From Peribacillus frigoritolerans (GTDB taxonomy: Bacteria; Bacillota; Bacilli; Bacillales; DSM-1321), in NCBI RefSeq assembly GCF_030676415.1, contig NZ_JAUUTW010000033.1, positions 1 to 57,240 on the forward strand: a stretch of DNA of 57,240 nucleotides. The letters are read 5' to 3'. A program made the translations under genes and the position numbers. Numbering within the stretch: position 1 is the stretch's first letter; every line of letters begins with the position of its first letter. Positions 1 to 11,226 of this stretch are shown piece by piece. Below the pieces are notes generated by a model. The model did not search any database. It was not told the DNA's origin and worked only from the letters and a program-made list of their open reading frames with translations.

Positions 1-31
1 GTCCTGAGCCAGGATCAAACTCTCCGAAGAA
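1..31 (-). rRNA. rrs: 16S ribosomal RNA, 5' end only (partial)
   Basis: The reverse complement of the first 26 bases carries the universal 16S start (GGAGAGTTTGATCCTGGCTC). Only the 5' end lies in the window; the gene continues past the left edge. The exact mature end (about position 31) is set by analogy with the B. subtilis 5' end. Its own tandem promoters lie at 146-267, so this is the start of a second rRNA operon downstream of lysS. Confidence 0.95.
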
Positions 32-145
32 ATGTTTGACTTGCTCATTTTGCTTTTTTGATAGTGTGTGCTCACTTAAAATTTAACGTTGGCGCTTTGT
101 TTTGTTCAGTTTTCAAAGAGCAATTTCTTTCGGAACAGCTTATTT

Positions 146-267
146 ATAATAACATTTTCATTACTGCAAGTCAACAACTTTTTTAAAACTTTTTAAAGTT
201 TGTAATCTGTTTGCAACTCGTTCGTAACGACAGATATAAATATAACACCATTACGTTAACTGCGCAA
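146..267 (-). promoter_or_regulatory. Tandem sigma-A promoters P1 and P2 of the rRNA operon
   Basis: On the minus strand P1 reads TTGCGC (262-267), 17 bp, TATATT (239-244). P2 reads TTGACT (169-174), 17 bp, TATTAT (146-151). Two closely spaced promoters ahead of a 16S gene is the usual Bacillus rrn layout. Between P2 and the 16S start the leader contains a CTTTGAAAACTGAAC segment typical of Bacillus rRNA leaders. The 300-bp stretch up to lysS holds nothing else apart from the lysS terminator. Confidence 0.85.
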
Positions 268-348
268 TACCTTTTATAAAGTTTTTTTGAGATAATGTTG
301 TTTTTCTTTCAAACCCTAGAATCCAATCTATTAAAAGACATGAAATTA

Positions 349-425
349 TAATTAAAAAACAAAAACCGAATTGGACCTACCAGGATCAGGAGCTACGCCC
401 AATGATCCCAGCCATCCGAATTCGG
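349..425 (-). terminator. lysS terminator with nested stems
   Basis: Downstream of the lysS stop the minus strand has an outer stem CCGAATT/AATTCGG (419-425 with 366-372) and an inner 9-bp stem (403-411 with 380-388, two G-U pairs), followed by a T-rich tract (349-365). The composite structure is larger than a normal intrinsic terminator. It separates lysS from the rRNA promoters. Confidence 0.75.
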
Positions 426-454
426 CCCTGCAATTAAAACTCATTTTGCTTATA

Positions 455-2032
<1,578 letters not shown>

Positions 2033-2073
2033 TCAACAGCTTTTTATCATAAAACATTGTTTATGTACATATA

Positions 2074-2100
2074 AAAACTGCCAGGATTACTGGCAGTTTA
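2074..2100 (-). terminator. dusB terminator
   Basis: Minus-strand hairpin AACTGCCAG / CTGGCAGTT (90-98 with 76-84 of the 2000s) followed by TTTTTAT. It closes the folate-dusB gene cluster ahead of lysS. Confidence 0.85.
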
Positions 2101-2142
2101 AGATAAGCGTATTATAGGAAAATAGGAAGGTAATGTCAAACA

Positions 2143-3141
2143 TCAGACCATTTGGATATTTTGTTGCTTCGCTTCGATATCATCCACAAGTCCATAAAGA
2201 AGCTTTTCAACATCTTCCCTTGTTTCACATTCATTAATTCCTTTGCGAGCTTGAGCATTCCCTTTAACACCCTTTAAATACCAAGAAGCATGCTTACGCA
2301 TTTCACGAACAGCTACATTTTCATTTTTCAACGCAATCAGACGATCCATATGAAGCACGCAAACGTCCATCTTTTCACGAACTGAAGGTTCATCCATCAG
2401 TTGACCCGTTTCTAGATATTTTACAGTCCGGTAGATCATCCACGGGTTACCTAGGGCTGCACGGCCGATCATGACTCCATCAACACCCGTTTCCTTCAGC
2501 ATTCTTTCCGCATCCTGTGGAGTTTCCACATCACCGTTACCGATAAGGGGAATATTAATCGACTTCTTCACTTCACGGATGATGTCCCAGTTAGCTTTTC
2601 CTTCATACATTTGAACTCGTGTCCTGCCATGCATGGAAACGGCTTTACCGCCTGCGCGTTCAACAGCCTGAGCATTCTGAATCGCAAAAACATGCTCATC
2701 ATCCCAGCCAATGCGCATTTTCACCGTTACCGGCTTTTCAACAGCATCAACCACCGCTGAAACCATCTCATAAATTTTGTTTGGATCGAGAAGCCACTTC
2801 GCACCCGCATCACATTTGGTGATTTTAGGTACAGGGCAGCCCATGTTGATATCAATGATGTCAGCATTTGTATTTTTATCTACAAATTGTGCAGCTTCGA
2901 CCAATGTTTTCTTTTCTCCTCCAAAGATTTGCAAACTTAACGGTTTTTCTCTTTCATCTATATAAAGCATATTCATCGTTTTAGCATTTTGAATAACGAT
3001 TCCCTTGTCACTGACCATCTCCGCACAAACAAGACCAGCACCAAATTCCTTGACGGTCAAGCGGAATGCCGAGTTGCAGACTCCCGCCATCGGCGCCAGC
3101 ACTATGGGATTCTTCATTTCTATATCGCCTATTTTTAACAC
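2143..3141 (-). CDS. dusB: tRNA-dihydrouridine synthase
   Basis: FMN- and NADPH-dependent reduction of uridines to dihydrouridine in tRNA D-loops. A TIM-barrel Dus protein of 332 residues with the signature NMGCPVPKI; Cys102 is the expected catalytic acid. The C-terminal helical tRNA-binding part follows (HASWYLKG near 290). The start is GTG 3141 (MLKIGDIEMKN), six bases after AGGAGG; an upstream in-frame start at 3168 lacks this support. It follows yazB by 23 bases, the same arrangement as B. subtilis folK-yazB-dusB (yacF). Confidence 0.95.
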   Translation of the reverse strand: MLKIGDIEMKNPIVLAPMAGVCNSAFRLTVKEFGAGLVCAEMVSDKGIVIQNAKTMNMLYIDEREKPLSLQIFGGEKKTLVEAAQFVDKNTNADIIDINMGCPVPKITKCDAGAKWLLDPNKIYEMVSAVVDAVEKPVTVKMRIGWDDEHVFAIQNAQAVERAGGKAVSMHGRTRVQMYEGKANWDIIREVKKSINIPLIGNGDVETPQDAERMLKETGVDGVMIGRAALGNPWMIYRTVKYLETGQLMDEPSVREKMDVCVLHMDRLIALKNENVAVREMRKHASWYLKGVKGNAQARKGINECETREDVEKLLYGLVDDIEAKQQNIQMV

Positions 3142-3164
3142 GTTGGACCTCCTAAAACATTCTT

Positions 3165-3377
3165 TCATTTATCCTCAGGCGGCTGAAGCTCCTCAATGGA
3201 AACATGAAGAATTTCCGCCACTTCCAGTAAAAATGCCTCTGAAGGGGTGCGGTTCCCTCGTTCGACTTCTCCCAGCAACGAAACGGAAACACCTATTTCT
3301 CTCGCAAACCCTTCCTGGGTATAACCCTTTAACTTTCGAAAAGCGCGAATACGCCTTCCCCATTTTTCACCTTCCAT
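3165..3377 (-). CDS. yazB: Small XRE-family helix-turn-helix protein
   Basis: A 70-residue protein that is almost entirely one Cro/CI-type helix-turn-helix (RRIRAFRKLKGYTQEGFARE, then SVSLLGEVERG). No other domain is present, so it may act as a small DNA-binding regulator; its targets are unknown. The position between folK and dusB and the size match B. subtilis YazB. Its first 49 bases overlap the end of folK in another frame, which suggests translational coupling. Confidence 0.88.
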   Translation of the reverse strand: MEGEKWGRRIRAFRKLKGYTQEGFAREIGVSVSLLGEVERGNRTPSEAFLLEVAEILHVSIEELQPPEDK

Positions 3378-3856
3378 AATCGAACTCCTTCTTTATCCGA
3401 AATCTGTTCAAGCAGGTCGCTCAAAGGTGCAAGCATTTGCGGAAGTGATATATCAGGGTCCACTTCCATTAAAGGCACGATAACAAAAGCCCTCTCGTGC
3501 ATACGAGGGTGCGGGACTGAAAGAATCTCTGTCTCAATATTTTCATGATTATATAACAAAATGTCAAGGTCTAAAGTACGGGGACCCCACCTAATTTCCC
3601 TTTTTCTCCCTAAATCCTGTTCAATTTTCATACAAGCGTGAAGTAATCTTTCGGGTTCTAAATCGGTTTTCACTTTAAGGACAGCATTTAAAAAACAGTC
3701 CTGGTCTTCATATCCTATCGGGTCCGTTTCATATAAAGAAGAGCATGTCACCAATTTGATATGCGGATTTTCATACAATAATTGGAAAGCTCTTTGGAAT
3801 GTTTCAAGGCGATTCCCTAAGTTCGAACCTATTGAAAGGTAAGCAATATTTACCAC
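3329..3856 (-). CDS. folK: 6-hydroxymethyl-7,8-dihydropterin pyrophosphokinase
   Basis: Transfers pyrophosphate from ATP to hydroxymethyl-dihydropterin, the folate-pathway step just before dihydropteroate synthase. 175 residues; the N-terminus AYLSIGSNLGNR and the signature RWGPRTLDLDILL are clear, with Asp96 and Asp98 as the Mg-binding pair. It begins two bases after the folB stop and overlaps yazB at the other end, so folP-folB-folK-yazB-dusB reads as one transcription unit. The C-terminus, which runs into yazB, is a little longer than in B. subtilis as I recall it. Confidence 0.95.
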   Translation of the reverse strand: MVNIAYLSIGSNLGNRLETFQRAFQLLYENPHIKLVTCSSLYETDPIGYEDQDCFLNAVLKVKTDLEPERLLHACMKIEQDLGRKREIRWGPRTLDLDILLYNHENIETEILSVPHPRMHERAFVIVPLMEVDPDISLPQMLAPLSDLLEQISDKEGVRLWKVKNGEGVFALFES

Positions 3857-3858
3857 AA

Positions 3859-4218
3859 TCAGCGTCCCCTTACAATCTCTATAGCAACCGAATCATAGTG
3901 ACCTGCTATTGGAGGATCTGGTTTATAAACCTTCACGGTGCATGTCTCGATGGAAGAATATTTATCAAGTAGTTCAGAGGCAATTTTTTCAGCTACAGCT
4001 TCCACTAACTTAAAAGGTTCTCCCTCAACAACACTTTTACACACTTCATATAACTCGCCATAGTTGATTGAGTCTTCAAGGTTGTCACTTTTCCCTGCCT
4101 TGGCTAAATCAGTCTGGACGATTAAATCCACTTTAAACCGCTGACCAAGCTTCGTTTCTTCCGGAAAAACTCCATGATAACCGTAAAACTCCATTTTATT
4201 CACATATATCTTATCCAT
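3859..4218 (-). CDS. folB: Dihydroneopterin aldolase
   Basis: Cleaves dihydroneopterin to hydroxymethyl-dihydropterin and glycolaldehyde, feeding FolK. The 119-residue protein carries the FolB core (MEFYGYHGVFPEE, then KLGQRFKVDL, and KPDPPIAGHYDSVAIEI at the C-terminus). I start at ATG 4218 (MDKIYVNKM), one base after the folP stop and six bases after AGGTG; a GTG three codons earlier overlaps folP. The length then equals the usual 120 residues. Confidence 0.95.
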   Translation of the reverse strand: MDKIYVNKMEFYGYHGVFPEETKLGQRFKVDLIVQTDLAKAGKSDNLEDSINYGELYEVCKSVVEGEPFKLVEAVAEKIASELLDKYSSIETCTVKVYKPDPPIAGHYDSVAIEIVRGR

Positions 4219-4219
4219 T

Positions 4220-5056
4220 TCATTCACCTTTTCCTAATAGAGCATCCATCATCTTTGCAGTCCGTGCCATTTCCTTCACATCATGTACACGAACCATTTG
4301 ACAGCCTTGTTGAATGCCATGGCAGATTGTGGCGGCTGTTCCTTCCATCCGCTCACTAGGCGGCAGGTCCAGAACATGTCCAATCATGGACTTTCTTGAT
4401 GTGGCTAGCAGTACGGGATAACCTAATGATACCAGCTTATCAAGATTCCTCATCATTTCCAAATTCAACTTTAAATCTTTCGCAAAGCCAATTCCTGGAT
4501 CGAGAATGATGTTTTCATCCTTGACTCCCGCATCCTTTACCAACTTGATGCTTTCGAATAAATCTTGAAGTACATCCCGGACAAAATGTCCATAACCCAT
4601 ATTATCCCTGTTATGCATCAAAATAATCGGCACCTTATATTCCGCAGCAACCTTTGACATCAAGGAATCGGCTTTCCCCCCCCAAATGTCATTTAATATA
4701 TGGGCTCCCGCTTTTACCGCCTCTTCCGCTACTCTTGATTTATACGTATCAACCGATATTGGAACCTCGATATTACGGGATATGGCGTCAATAATTGGGG
4801 CTACTCTTTCTATTTCCTCTTCATCCGATATTCTCTCATAGTTAGGACGGGTGGACTCTCCGCCTACATCCAATATATCCGCTCCGTCGTTGACCATCCG
4901 TTCGGCATGCTTTAAAGCAGCATCTATCCGATTATATTTCCCGCCATCCGAAAAGGAGTCCGGCGTAACATTCAAAATCCCCATAATTAAGGTTTTATTG
5001 CTGTAATCCAAATCAAATGAACCGCATTTTATTTTTGACGCTCTAGCTAATGACAT
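4220..5056 (-). CDS. folP: Dihydropteroate synthase
   Basis: Condenses hydroxymethyl-dihydropterin pyrophosphate with p-aminobenzoate; the sulfonamide target (sul in B. subtilis). TIM-barrel protein of 278 residues. Both family signatures are present: NVTPDSFSDGG at residues 29-39 and DVGGESTRP near 63-71. First gene of the folate unit, preceded by a promoter candidate at 5095-5124. In B. subtilis pabB-pabA-pabC stand directly upstream; here they are absent and cysK is the neighbour. Confidence 0.96.
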   Translation of the reverse strand: MSLARASKIKCGSFDLDYSNKTLIMGILNVTPDSFSDGGKYNRIDAALKHAERMVNDGADILDVGGESTRPNYERISDEEEIERVAPIIDAISRNIEVPISVDTYKSRVAEEAVKAGAHILNDIWGGKADSLMSKVAAEYKVPIILMHNRDNMGYGHFVRDVLQDLFESIKLVKDAGVKDENIILDPGIGFAKDLKLNLEMMRNLDKLVSLGYPVLLATSRKSMIGHVLDLPPSERMEGTAATICHGIQQGCQMVRVHDVKEMARTAKMMDALLGKGE

Positions 5057-5094
5057 CCAACGTTCTCCTTCACCTAAAGAAATCTATATATACG

Positions 5095-5124
5095 AGTGTA
5101 CCCATTTACATAGGCATAGTGCAA
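5095..5124 (-). promoter_or_regulatory. Candidate sigma-A promoter for the folP operon
   Basis: Minus strand: TTGCAC (5119-5124), 18 bp, TACACT (5095-5100), about 40 bases before folP. It lies just after the cysK terminator, where a new promoter is needed. Read by eye, no experimental support. Confidence 0.55.
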
Positions 5125-5164
5125 GCTCCATTAAGATTTGAAACACTTCTGCAGACTTTACTAC

Positions 5165-5200
5165 AAAAAGAAAAGCAAAGCCCCTGAGGAACTTCGCTTC
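5165..5200 (-). terminator. cysK terminator
   Basis: Minus-strand stem AGCGAAG / CTTTGCT (92-98 with 74-80 of the 5100s, one G-U) continued inward by CC/GG pairs, followed by TTTTCTTTTT. Separates cysK from the folate genes. Confidence 0.75.
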
Positions 5201-5219
5201 TCATTTTTAGTGTCTGGTC

Positions 5220-6146
5220 TTACTCAAAGTTATATAATGGTGTACTTAAGTAGCGTTCACCATTACTTGGAATAATAGCAAGTACCTTTTTGCCTTTTCC
5301 CAGTTTGTCAGCCACTTTAATGGCAGCCGCTATTGCGCCTCCAGAAGAAATTCCACCGAGGATTCCTTCCTCTTTTGCTGCGCGACGTGCATAATCAAAC
5401 GATTCCTCTGTATTGACCTGAATGATTTCGTCATAGAGATCTGTATTCAAAATACTTGGAACGAAGCCTGCACCGATTCCTTGGATTTTATGAGGGCCTG
5501 GAGTACCACCCGATAATACGGGAGAGTCCGCAGGCTCAACAGCGTAAATTTTAATGTCAGGGTATTTTTCACGCAGGACTTCTCCAGCACCTGTTATGGT
5601 TCCGCCAGTACCGATTCCGGCAACGAATGCATCCAGACCTTCATCACCAAAGGCTTCAACGATTTCAGGGCCCGTAGTGTTCCGATGAACTTCAGGGTTG
5701 GCTTCATTCTCGAATTGCTGTGGAATGAAATACCCTTTTTCTTTGGACAGCTCAATCGCCTTTGCGATTGCACCCTTCATTCCTTCAGGTCCAGGAGTAA
5801 GAACTAATTCTGCGCCATAAGCGCGAAGCAAGTTACGGCGTTCCAAGCTCATCGTCTCCGGCATAACCAGAATTGATTTATAGCCCTTTGCCGCAGCTAC
5901 CATCGCTAGACCAATTCCAGTATTTCCGCTTGTAGGTTCAATGATCGTATCACCTGGCTTAAGGTTACCACTTTTTTCTGCCGCTTCGATCATCGCAAGG
6001 GCGATACGGTCTTTTACACTACTGCCTGGGTTAAAATACTCAAGTTTCAGATAAATATCTGCACTGTTTTCATTTTGAAGCTTGTTTAACTTCACAATAG
6101 GTGTTTGTCCAATTAAATCGATTACAGAATTAGCTATACGTGCCAT
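5220..6146 (-). CDS. cysK: Cysteine synthase (O-acetylserine sulfhydrylase)
   Basis: PLP enzyme that makes cysteine from O-acetylserine and sulfide. 308 residues; the PLP lysine is Lys45 in [10 protein letters not shown], the substrate loop is TSGNTG and the PLP phosphate loop is GTGGT. Start ATG 6146 ([13 protein letters not shown]) sits eight bases after AAGGAG; a GTG three codons upstream is less likely. It has its own promoter and terminator here. In B. subtilis CysK also works with the repressor CymR; the 13-bp palindrome over the -35 fits regulation but its binder is unknown. Confidence 0.97.
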   Translation of the reverse strand: MARIANSVIDLIGQTPIVKLNKLQNENSADIYLKLEYFNPGSSVKDRIALAMIEAAEKSGNLKPGDTIIEPTSGNTGIGLAMVAAAKGYKSILVMPETMSLERRNLLRAYGAELVLTPGPEGMKGAIAKAIELSKEKGYFIPQQFENEANPEVHRNTTGPEIVEAFGDEGLDAFVAGIGTGGTITGAGEVLREKYPDIKIYAVEPADSPVLSGGTPGPHKIQGIGAGFVPSILNTDLYDEIIQVNTEESFDYARRAAKEEGILGGISSGGAIAAAIKVADKLGKGKKVLAIIPSNGERYLSTPLYNFE

Positions 6147-6202
6147 TTTCTCCACTCCTTATCATTTCAATACCGAGTATGTTTATTGGTTTTATTAATC
6201 TA

Positions 6203-6235
6203 AAGTTACCAGTTTTATTAGTTCATTGTCAATGA
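6203..6235 (-). promoter_or_regulatory. cysK promoter with a palindrome across the -35
   Basis: Minus strand: TTGACA (6227-6232), 17-18 bp, TAACTT (6203-6208). The -35 is embedded in the perfect odd palindrome TCATTGACAATGA (6223-6235). The promoter is near consensus; the palindrome is a candidate repressor site. Confidence 0.7.
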
Positions 6236-6275
6236 TTATATACTATATTCTAAATTTTCTCACACAACCATCGAC

Positions 6276-7172
6276 CTACTTTTGATCTTTCAATCCATAA
6301 AACCATTCTACATCAAATTCGTCCCAGAAAATTTTCCCCGAGACCGGTGCCTGAATCTGTTCAAGAGCTATTTGGCGGTGAATCTTGTCTTTAACTTCTT
6401 CGTATTCATACTGCTTGCCCTCTATCCTTTCATGCAGATAGAGAACGGCCCAGCCATCTTCCGTTTGGATTGCATCACTCCACTTTTTTACCTTCAATTG
6501 CTCTGCAGCGGTAATGTATTCCTTGGAGACTTGCTCGTTATCCTGTGATATATAACCCATGTCGCCTCCTTGATTGGCAGTGAATTCATCAAGGGACTTT
6601 TCCATCGCTAAGACATCAAAGGAGACACCTTTCTCCAGTTCACGTATGACTTGGTCTGCTTGCTTTTTAGTAGACGAGGTAATATGGGAAATATGGAAAG
6701 CAGTAGGAATTCTGTAGATATCCTTATTATTATCATAATGATTCCGCATTGCCGTTTCGGAAACCGAGACGTCCTTGGTGAGGAGCTTCTGGAGGAGGAG
6801 ACTCGACTGAATTTCCTGCCTCAGTTGATCGTTACTTTTATTAAGGTTCTGACCTGCAGTCCCATACATCGTTTTCATCATTTTAAGTTCCCGATCAAGC
6901 TCTTCATCCGAAGTTTTCACTTTGTATTTTTCAGCTGCCTGTTTCACTACCTCTTTATCGACCATTTCCTCAAGTACATCTTCCCCATATCTTTTTTCGA
7001 GCTCATTAATCCATGCTTCCCGGGAAATATCCTTTGATCCAACCTTAGCGGCCGTTTCTTCCCCAATGACGGATTGTGAAATGATTAGTGGTTTTATGAC
7101 AAAGATAATGATAGTCAATAGGTTCAACAAGGCAAGGCCAGCGATAATCGCCCGAAGCTTTTGTTTTGGCAA
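6276..7172 (-). CDS. yacD: Membrane-anchored parvulin-type peptidyl-prolyl isomerase (PrsA-like)
   Basis: 298 residues with one N-terminal membrane segment (about residues 9-31) and no lipobox, so it is probably tethered outside the membrane rather than a lipoprotein like PrsA. A SurA/PrsA-type N-terminal helical region (60-150) is followed by a PpiC-like domain (FHISHITSST to VLYLHERIEG). Likely helps fold secreted proteins; its substrates are unknown. The start is TTG 7172, eight bases after GGGGG. It follows hslO by 18 bases, as yacD does in B. subtilis, and probably shares the coaX-hslO transcript. Confidence 0.88.
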   Translation of the reverse strand: MPKQKLRAIIAGLALLNLLTIIIFVIKPLIISQSVIGEETAAKVGSKDISREAWINELEKRYGEDVLEEMVDKEVVKQAAEKYKVKTSDEELDRELKMMKTMYGTAGQNLNKSNDQLRQEIQSSLLLQKLLTKDVSVSETAMRNHYDNNKDIYRIPTAFHISHITSSTKKQADQVIRELEKGVSFDVLAMEKSLDEFTANQGGDMGYISQDNEQVSKEYITAAEQLKVKKWSDAIQTEDGWAVLYLHERIEGKQYEYEEVKDKIHRQIALEQIQAPVSGKIFWDEFDVEWFYGLKDQK

Positions 7173-7190
7173 ACCCTTATCCCCCGTATA

Positions 7191-8072
7191 TTATTTTTTG
7201 GCTTCTGCTTCTAGTCCCTCGAGTTCTTCCTTCGAGAATTGGTAGGTCTGATTACAAAAATGACATTGTGCCTCCGCTTGACCCTCTGTCTCAATGATAT
7301 CCCGAATCTCAGCTTGCCCTAGGCTTATCAATGCATTCGCAATTCTTTCCCTAGAACATTGACAGGAAAATTGGACATCCATTTTTTCTAGTATATTCAC
7401 ATTGCCCTCACCTAAAATTTCGTTCAGGATTTCTTCAGGAGTCATGCCACTTTGAATCATCTTAGAAACAGGAGTTATCGTGCTTAGTCGTTTTTCAATT
7501 TTGGAAATCGTATCTTCGGATGCACCCGGCATTAACTGAATGATAAATCCACCCGCTGCAAGGATCGAGTTATCCGGATTCACCAAGACCCCAACCCCCA
7601 CAGATGAAGGCACCTGTTCGGAAGTAACAAAGTAATAAGTGAAATCTTCCCCTAATTCTCCAGATACAAGCGGAACTTGCCCTGAAAAGTGATCACGAAG
7701 ACCAATATCTTTCACAACAGTCAACAATCCATCGGTACCAACCGCTTTCCTTACATCCAGTTTTCCTTGCTCATTCAAATCAAAGTGGGTTTGGGGGTGA
7801 GTGACATATCCGCGTACTTCTCCCTTTGCATTGCTGTCAACCAGTATGGAACCGATCGGTCCACCGCCCTCGATTTTAATCGTCAGCTTCTCTTCTCCTT
7901 TTAACATTCCGCCCATCATGACACCAGCCGTCATAGCCCGTCCAAGGGCAGCAGAAGCAGTAGGCCATGTATAATGGCGTCGCTGAGCTTCTCCTACGGT
8001 GTCTGTGGTTGAAACAGCATATGCCCGAACCTGTCCTTCATAGCCTAACGCCTTTATTAGATAATCCTTCAT
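7191..8072 (-). CDS. hslO: Redox-regulated chaperone Hsp33
   Basis: Holdase chaperone switched on by oxidative unfolding. 293 residues. The zinc and redox switch is visible at the C-terminus as CxC (Cys237, Cys239) and CxxC (Cys270, Cys273). The N-terminal core domain is complete. It starts 26 bases after coaX with an AAGGAG site, so the two are probably co-transcribed, as in B. subtilis (yacC). Confidence 0.96.
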   Translation of the reverse strand: MKDYLIKALGYEGQVRAYAVSTTDTVGEAQRRHYTWPTASAALGRAMTAGVMMGGMLKGEEKLTIKIEGGGPIGSILVDSNAKGEVRGYVTHPQTHFDLNEQGKLDVRKAVGTDGLLTVVKDIGLRDHFSGQVPLVSGELGEDFTYYFVTSEQVPSSVGVGVLVNPDNSILAAGGFIIQLMPGASEDTISKIEKRLSTITPVSKMIQSGMTPEEILNEILGEGNVNILEKMDVQFSCQCSRERIANALISLGQAEIRDIIETEGQAEAQCHFCNQTYQFSKEELEGLEAEAKK

Positions 8073-8098
8073 TCATTTTGCTCCTTCCATGCTGTGTA

Positions 8099-8878
8099 TT
8101 ACTTCTTCACTTGCTCACGATTTCGTTTATAAATCAACTGCAATCCCTTCAGGGTCAAAAATGGCTCAACAACATCAATCACAGTAGACTCATTAGCAAT
8201 TAAGGTAGCCAGTCCACCTGTCGCTATTACCGTTGGTTCTAGATTACTTTGCGCTTTAATTCGATTAACGATTCCTTCAACCTGCCCAACATACCCATAC
8301 AAAATACCAGCCTGCATGGCGGATACCGTATTTTTCCCGATAATCCCTTCTGGTCGGCTGATTTCTATTCTTGGAAGTTTGGCTGCTTTTGAATAAAGTG
8401 CTTCAGTAGAAATATTTATACCCGGAGCAATGGCTCCGCCCATGTATTGTTTATCCTCATTTATGTAGCAATATGTCGTTGCCGTGCCAAAATCCACGAT
8501 AATGAGAGGGCTTCCATATTCCTGAATGCCTGCAACAGCATTAACGATTCGATCCGCTCCCACCTCACGGGGATTTTCATATTTAATATTCAATCCAGTT
8601 TTTATTCCAGGTCCAACTATAAGCGGTTTAATTCCAAAGTATTTTTTGCACATGCGTTCAAGCGCAAACATAATTGGCGGAACTACCGAAGAAATAATGA
8701 TTCCATCAAATTGATCAAACGAAAGACCTTCATGTTGCAGCAAAGACTTTATGACCATTCCATACTCATCTTCTGTCTTGTGACGGTTAGTCTCAATTCG
8801 CCAATGATATTTTAAAATATCTTCATCGTATACGCCTAATACAGTATTCGTATTCCCAACATCCAATACAAAAATCAT
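8099..8878 (-). CDS. coaX: Type III pantothenate kinase
   Basis: First step of coenzyme A synthesis, phosphorylating pantothenate. 259 residues of the ASKHA fold: PHOSPHATE 1 loop [12 protein letters not shown] at residues 6-17, DFGTATT near 128 and ATGGLATLI near 223. Distinct from the type I/II enzymes (CoaA). Clear GGAG before ATG 8878. It heads the unit coaX-hslO-yacD and follows the ftsH terminator. Confidence 0.96.
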   Translation of the reverse strand: MIFVLDVGNTNTVLGVYDEDILKYHWRIETNRHKTEDEYGMVIKSLLQHEGLSFDQFDGIIISSVVPPIMFALERMCKKYFGIKPLIVGPGIKTGLNIKYENPREVGADRIVNAVAGIQEYGSPLIIVDFGTATTYCYINEDKQYMGGAIAPGINISTEALYSKAAKLPRIEISRPEGIIGKNTVSAMQAGILYGYVGQVEGIVNRIKAQSNLEPTVIATGGLATLIANESTVIDVVEPFLTLKGLQLIYKRNREQVKK

Positions 8879-9000
8879 CGTTTCATCACTCCGGTAAATT
8901 ATTCTCCAACATCATAACACACTGTTATTTGCCACGCTATTAGTCGCACTTTTAGAAAGGTATCCCAGAATCTTTAACATAATCCCAAAAAGGGTTAAGA

Positions 9001-9033
9001 AAAGGGTATTTCCGAGGCGGAAATACCCTTTTG
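9001..9033 (-). terminator. ftsH terminator
   Basis: Perfect 14-bp stem AAAAGGGTATTTCC with a 5-base loop, starting 12 bases past the ftsH stop, followed on the minus strand by TTTTCTT. Strong intrinsic terminator. Confidence 0.9.
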
Positions 9034-9045
9034 AATTTAGTCATC

Positions 9046-11109
9046 TTAAGACTTTTTATTATTGTCATCTTCGTTCGGGAAGGAAAGCGGCTGATCTTGA
9101 GGTGCACCTTCTTTGATTGGAGGAGTATTCAATCCTTCCTCCGTTATTTCAAGGTCCTCAGGTCCTCTTTTATCCAAAGGATCTAATAAGGCTTCTTTTT
9201 CTTCCTTCTTCGTATTGATGTTCACCTTGACATTCTCATCAGTGGTAAGATTCCCATTCAGAGCCGTATAATCACGATCTGGCAATTTACCATTATGGAA
9301 TAAACTTTTGATTTGTTCAGCATCAAGTGTTTCCACTTCAAGCAAGGTTCTTGCAACCAAATCAAGTTTTTCACGGTTTTCAGTAAGTATCGTCTTACAT
9401 CTTTCGTAAGCTTCCTTGATGATACGTTGAATTTCAAGATCGATTTCATATGCTATTGCATCTGAATAGTTTTGATCATTGTTGAAATCGCGGCCTAGGA
9501 AGACCTGGCCTTGAGAATTACCGAATTGAAGAGGCCCAAGCTTACTCATTCCATATTCCATGACCATGCTCCGAGCTATGCCCGTTGCACGCTGGAAGTC
9601 GTTATGCGCACCGGTACTCACTTCTCCGAATGTAACTTCTTCGGATACGCGGCCACCCAATAGTCCTACGATTTTATCTTTAAGCTCAGGTTCCGTCATG
9701 AAGAAACGATCTTCTTTCGGCAGCATAACTGCATAACCGCCAGCTTGACCACGAGGGACAATCGTAACTTTATGAACGATTTCGGCATCATCCAGAACCA
9801 ATCCAATAATGGTATGGCCTGCTTCATGCCACGCTACAATATTTCTTTCCTTTTTGGAAATGACACGGTTTTTCTTGGCAGGTCCAGCGATAACGCGATC
9901 CGAAGCTTCATCCAAATCGGACATGTCGATTTTCTTCTTATCTTGACGGGCAGCTACAAGCGCCGCTTCATTCAGTAAGTTTTCAAGATCTGCACCAGAA
10001 AATCCTGGTGTACGCTGAGCGATCGCTTTCAAATCGACTGTTTCTGCTAATGGTTTATTGCGTGCATGCACTTTCAGGACTTCTTCACGGCCCTTAACAT
10101 CAGGGCGGCCTACCGTTATTTGACGGTCAAAACGTCCTGGACGCAATAATGCCGGATCCAATACGTCAGCACGGTTAGTCGCAGCGATGATTATGATTCC
10201 TTCATTACCACCGAAACCATCCATTTCCACCAGTAGTTGGTTCAATGTCTGTTCACGTTCATCGTGACCGCCACCAAGACCTGCGCCACGTTGACGTCCG
10301 ACTGCATCAATTTCATCGATAAAGATGATACATGGTGCATTCTTCTTAGCATTTTCAAACAAATCACGAACACGGGATGCACCGACACCCACAAACATTT
10401 CAACAAAATCAGAACCACTGATTGAGAAGAAAGGAGTTCCGGCTTCACCAGCTACTGCTCGTGCAAGTAAAGTTTTACCTGTACCAGGAGGCCCAACTAA
10501 AAGTACCCCTTTAGGAATACGGGCTCCAAGTTCGGCATATTTGCGAGGATCTTTCAAGAATTCAACAACCTCGACAAGTTCCTGCTTTTCTTCGTCCGCT
10601 CCGGCAACATCATTGAAGCGTACTTTTTTCTTATCATCATTATACAATTTCGCCTTACTTTTCCCGAAGTTCATGACACGGCCACCACCGCCGCCCTGAG
10701 CTTGGTTAAGTAAAAAGAAGAAGAGGATAAAAATGATTACAAATGGAATTATGGAAGTGAAAAATGTCACCCAGCCACTTGTTTTTTCTGGAGGTTCAAC
10801 AGTGATGATGTCCTTATCCAATTTGGTAACGGCATCATTGATTCGACTTTGCGAATATTCACTGAAAGGCACGTACGTCACAAAGAATTTGTTTTCCTCG
10901 TAACCTTTGAGCTTTCCTGTGATTTCAAATACACTGCTTTCGGGCTGCATCGTCAGTGCTGTAACGTCCCCATTCTCCAAATGCTTATAGAATTCATCTT
11001 GGGTCATTTTCTCCGTTGGTTCATTGTTATTATTAAAAATGCTTACAATCCCAATGATGACCAAAAAGATCAGTAAATAAAATATGGTATTACGGAAGAT
11101 CCGATTCAT
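9046..11109 (-). CDS. ftsH: ATP-dependent zinc metalloprotease FtsH
   Basis: Membrane-bound AAA+ protease that degrades membrane and regulatory proteins, needed for sporulation and stress tolerance in B. subtilis. 687 residues: membrane segments at about 8-25 and 112-134 flank an extracytoplasmic domain. Walker A GPPGTGKT 206-213, Walker B IIFIDEID 261-268, second region of homology with arginines at 323-329, and zinc site HEAGH 428-432. The C-terminus (about 630-687) is an acidic, low-complexity tail, as in other Bacillus FtsH proteins. Preceded by hprT, 117 bases away. Confidence 0.97.
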   Translation of the reverse strand: MNRIFRNTIFYLLIFLVIIGIVSIFNNNNEPTEKMTQDEFYKHLENGDVTALTMQPESSVFEITGKLKGYEENKFFVTYVPFSEYSQSRINDAVTKLDKDIITVEPPEKTSGWVTFFTSIIPFVIIFILFFFLLNQAQGGGGGRVMNFGKSKAKLYNDDKKKVRFNDVAGADEEKQELVEVVEFLKDPRKYAELGARIPKGVLLVGPPGTGKTLLARAVAGEAGTPFFSISGSDFVEMFVGVGASRVRDLFENAKKNAPCIIFIDEIDAVGRQRGAGLGGGHDEREQTLNQLLVEMDGFGGNEGIIIIAATNRADVLDPALLRPGRFDRQITVGRPDVKGREEVLKVHARNKPLAETVDLKAIAQRTPGFSGADLENLLNEAALVAARQDKKKIDMSDLDEASDRVIAGPAKKNRVISKKERNIVAWHEAGHTIIGLVLDDAEIVHKVTIVPRGQAGGYAVMLPKEDRFFMTEPELKDKIVGLLGGRVSEEVTFGEVSTGAHNDFQRATGIARSMVMEYGMSKLGPLQFGNSQGQVFLGRDFNNDQNYSDAIAYEIDLEIQRIIKEAYERCKTILTENREKLDLVARTLLEVETLDAEQIKSLFHNGKLPDRDYTALNGNLTTDENVKVNINTKKEEKEALLDPLDKRGPEDLEITEEGLNTPPIKEGAPQDQPLSFPNEDDNNKKS

Positions 11110-11226
11110 CCCTTACCTCCTCCCACGGGTAAACAAACTATAGTAAATACTATCATACAAAATTAATGAATTACAATAATTTAACACCGCTGTTTTTATC
11201 TGGTCTTCTCTTTCAAACAGGTACGA

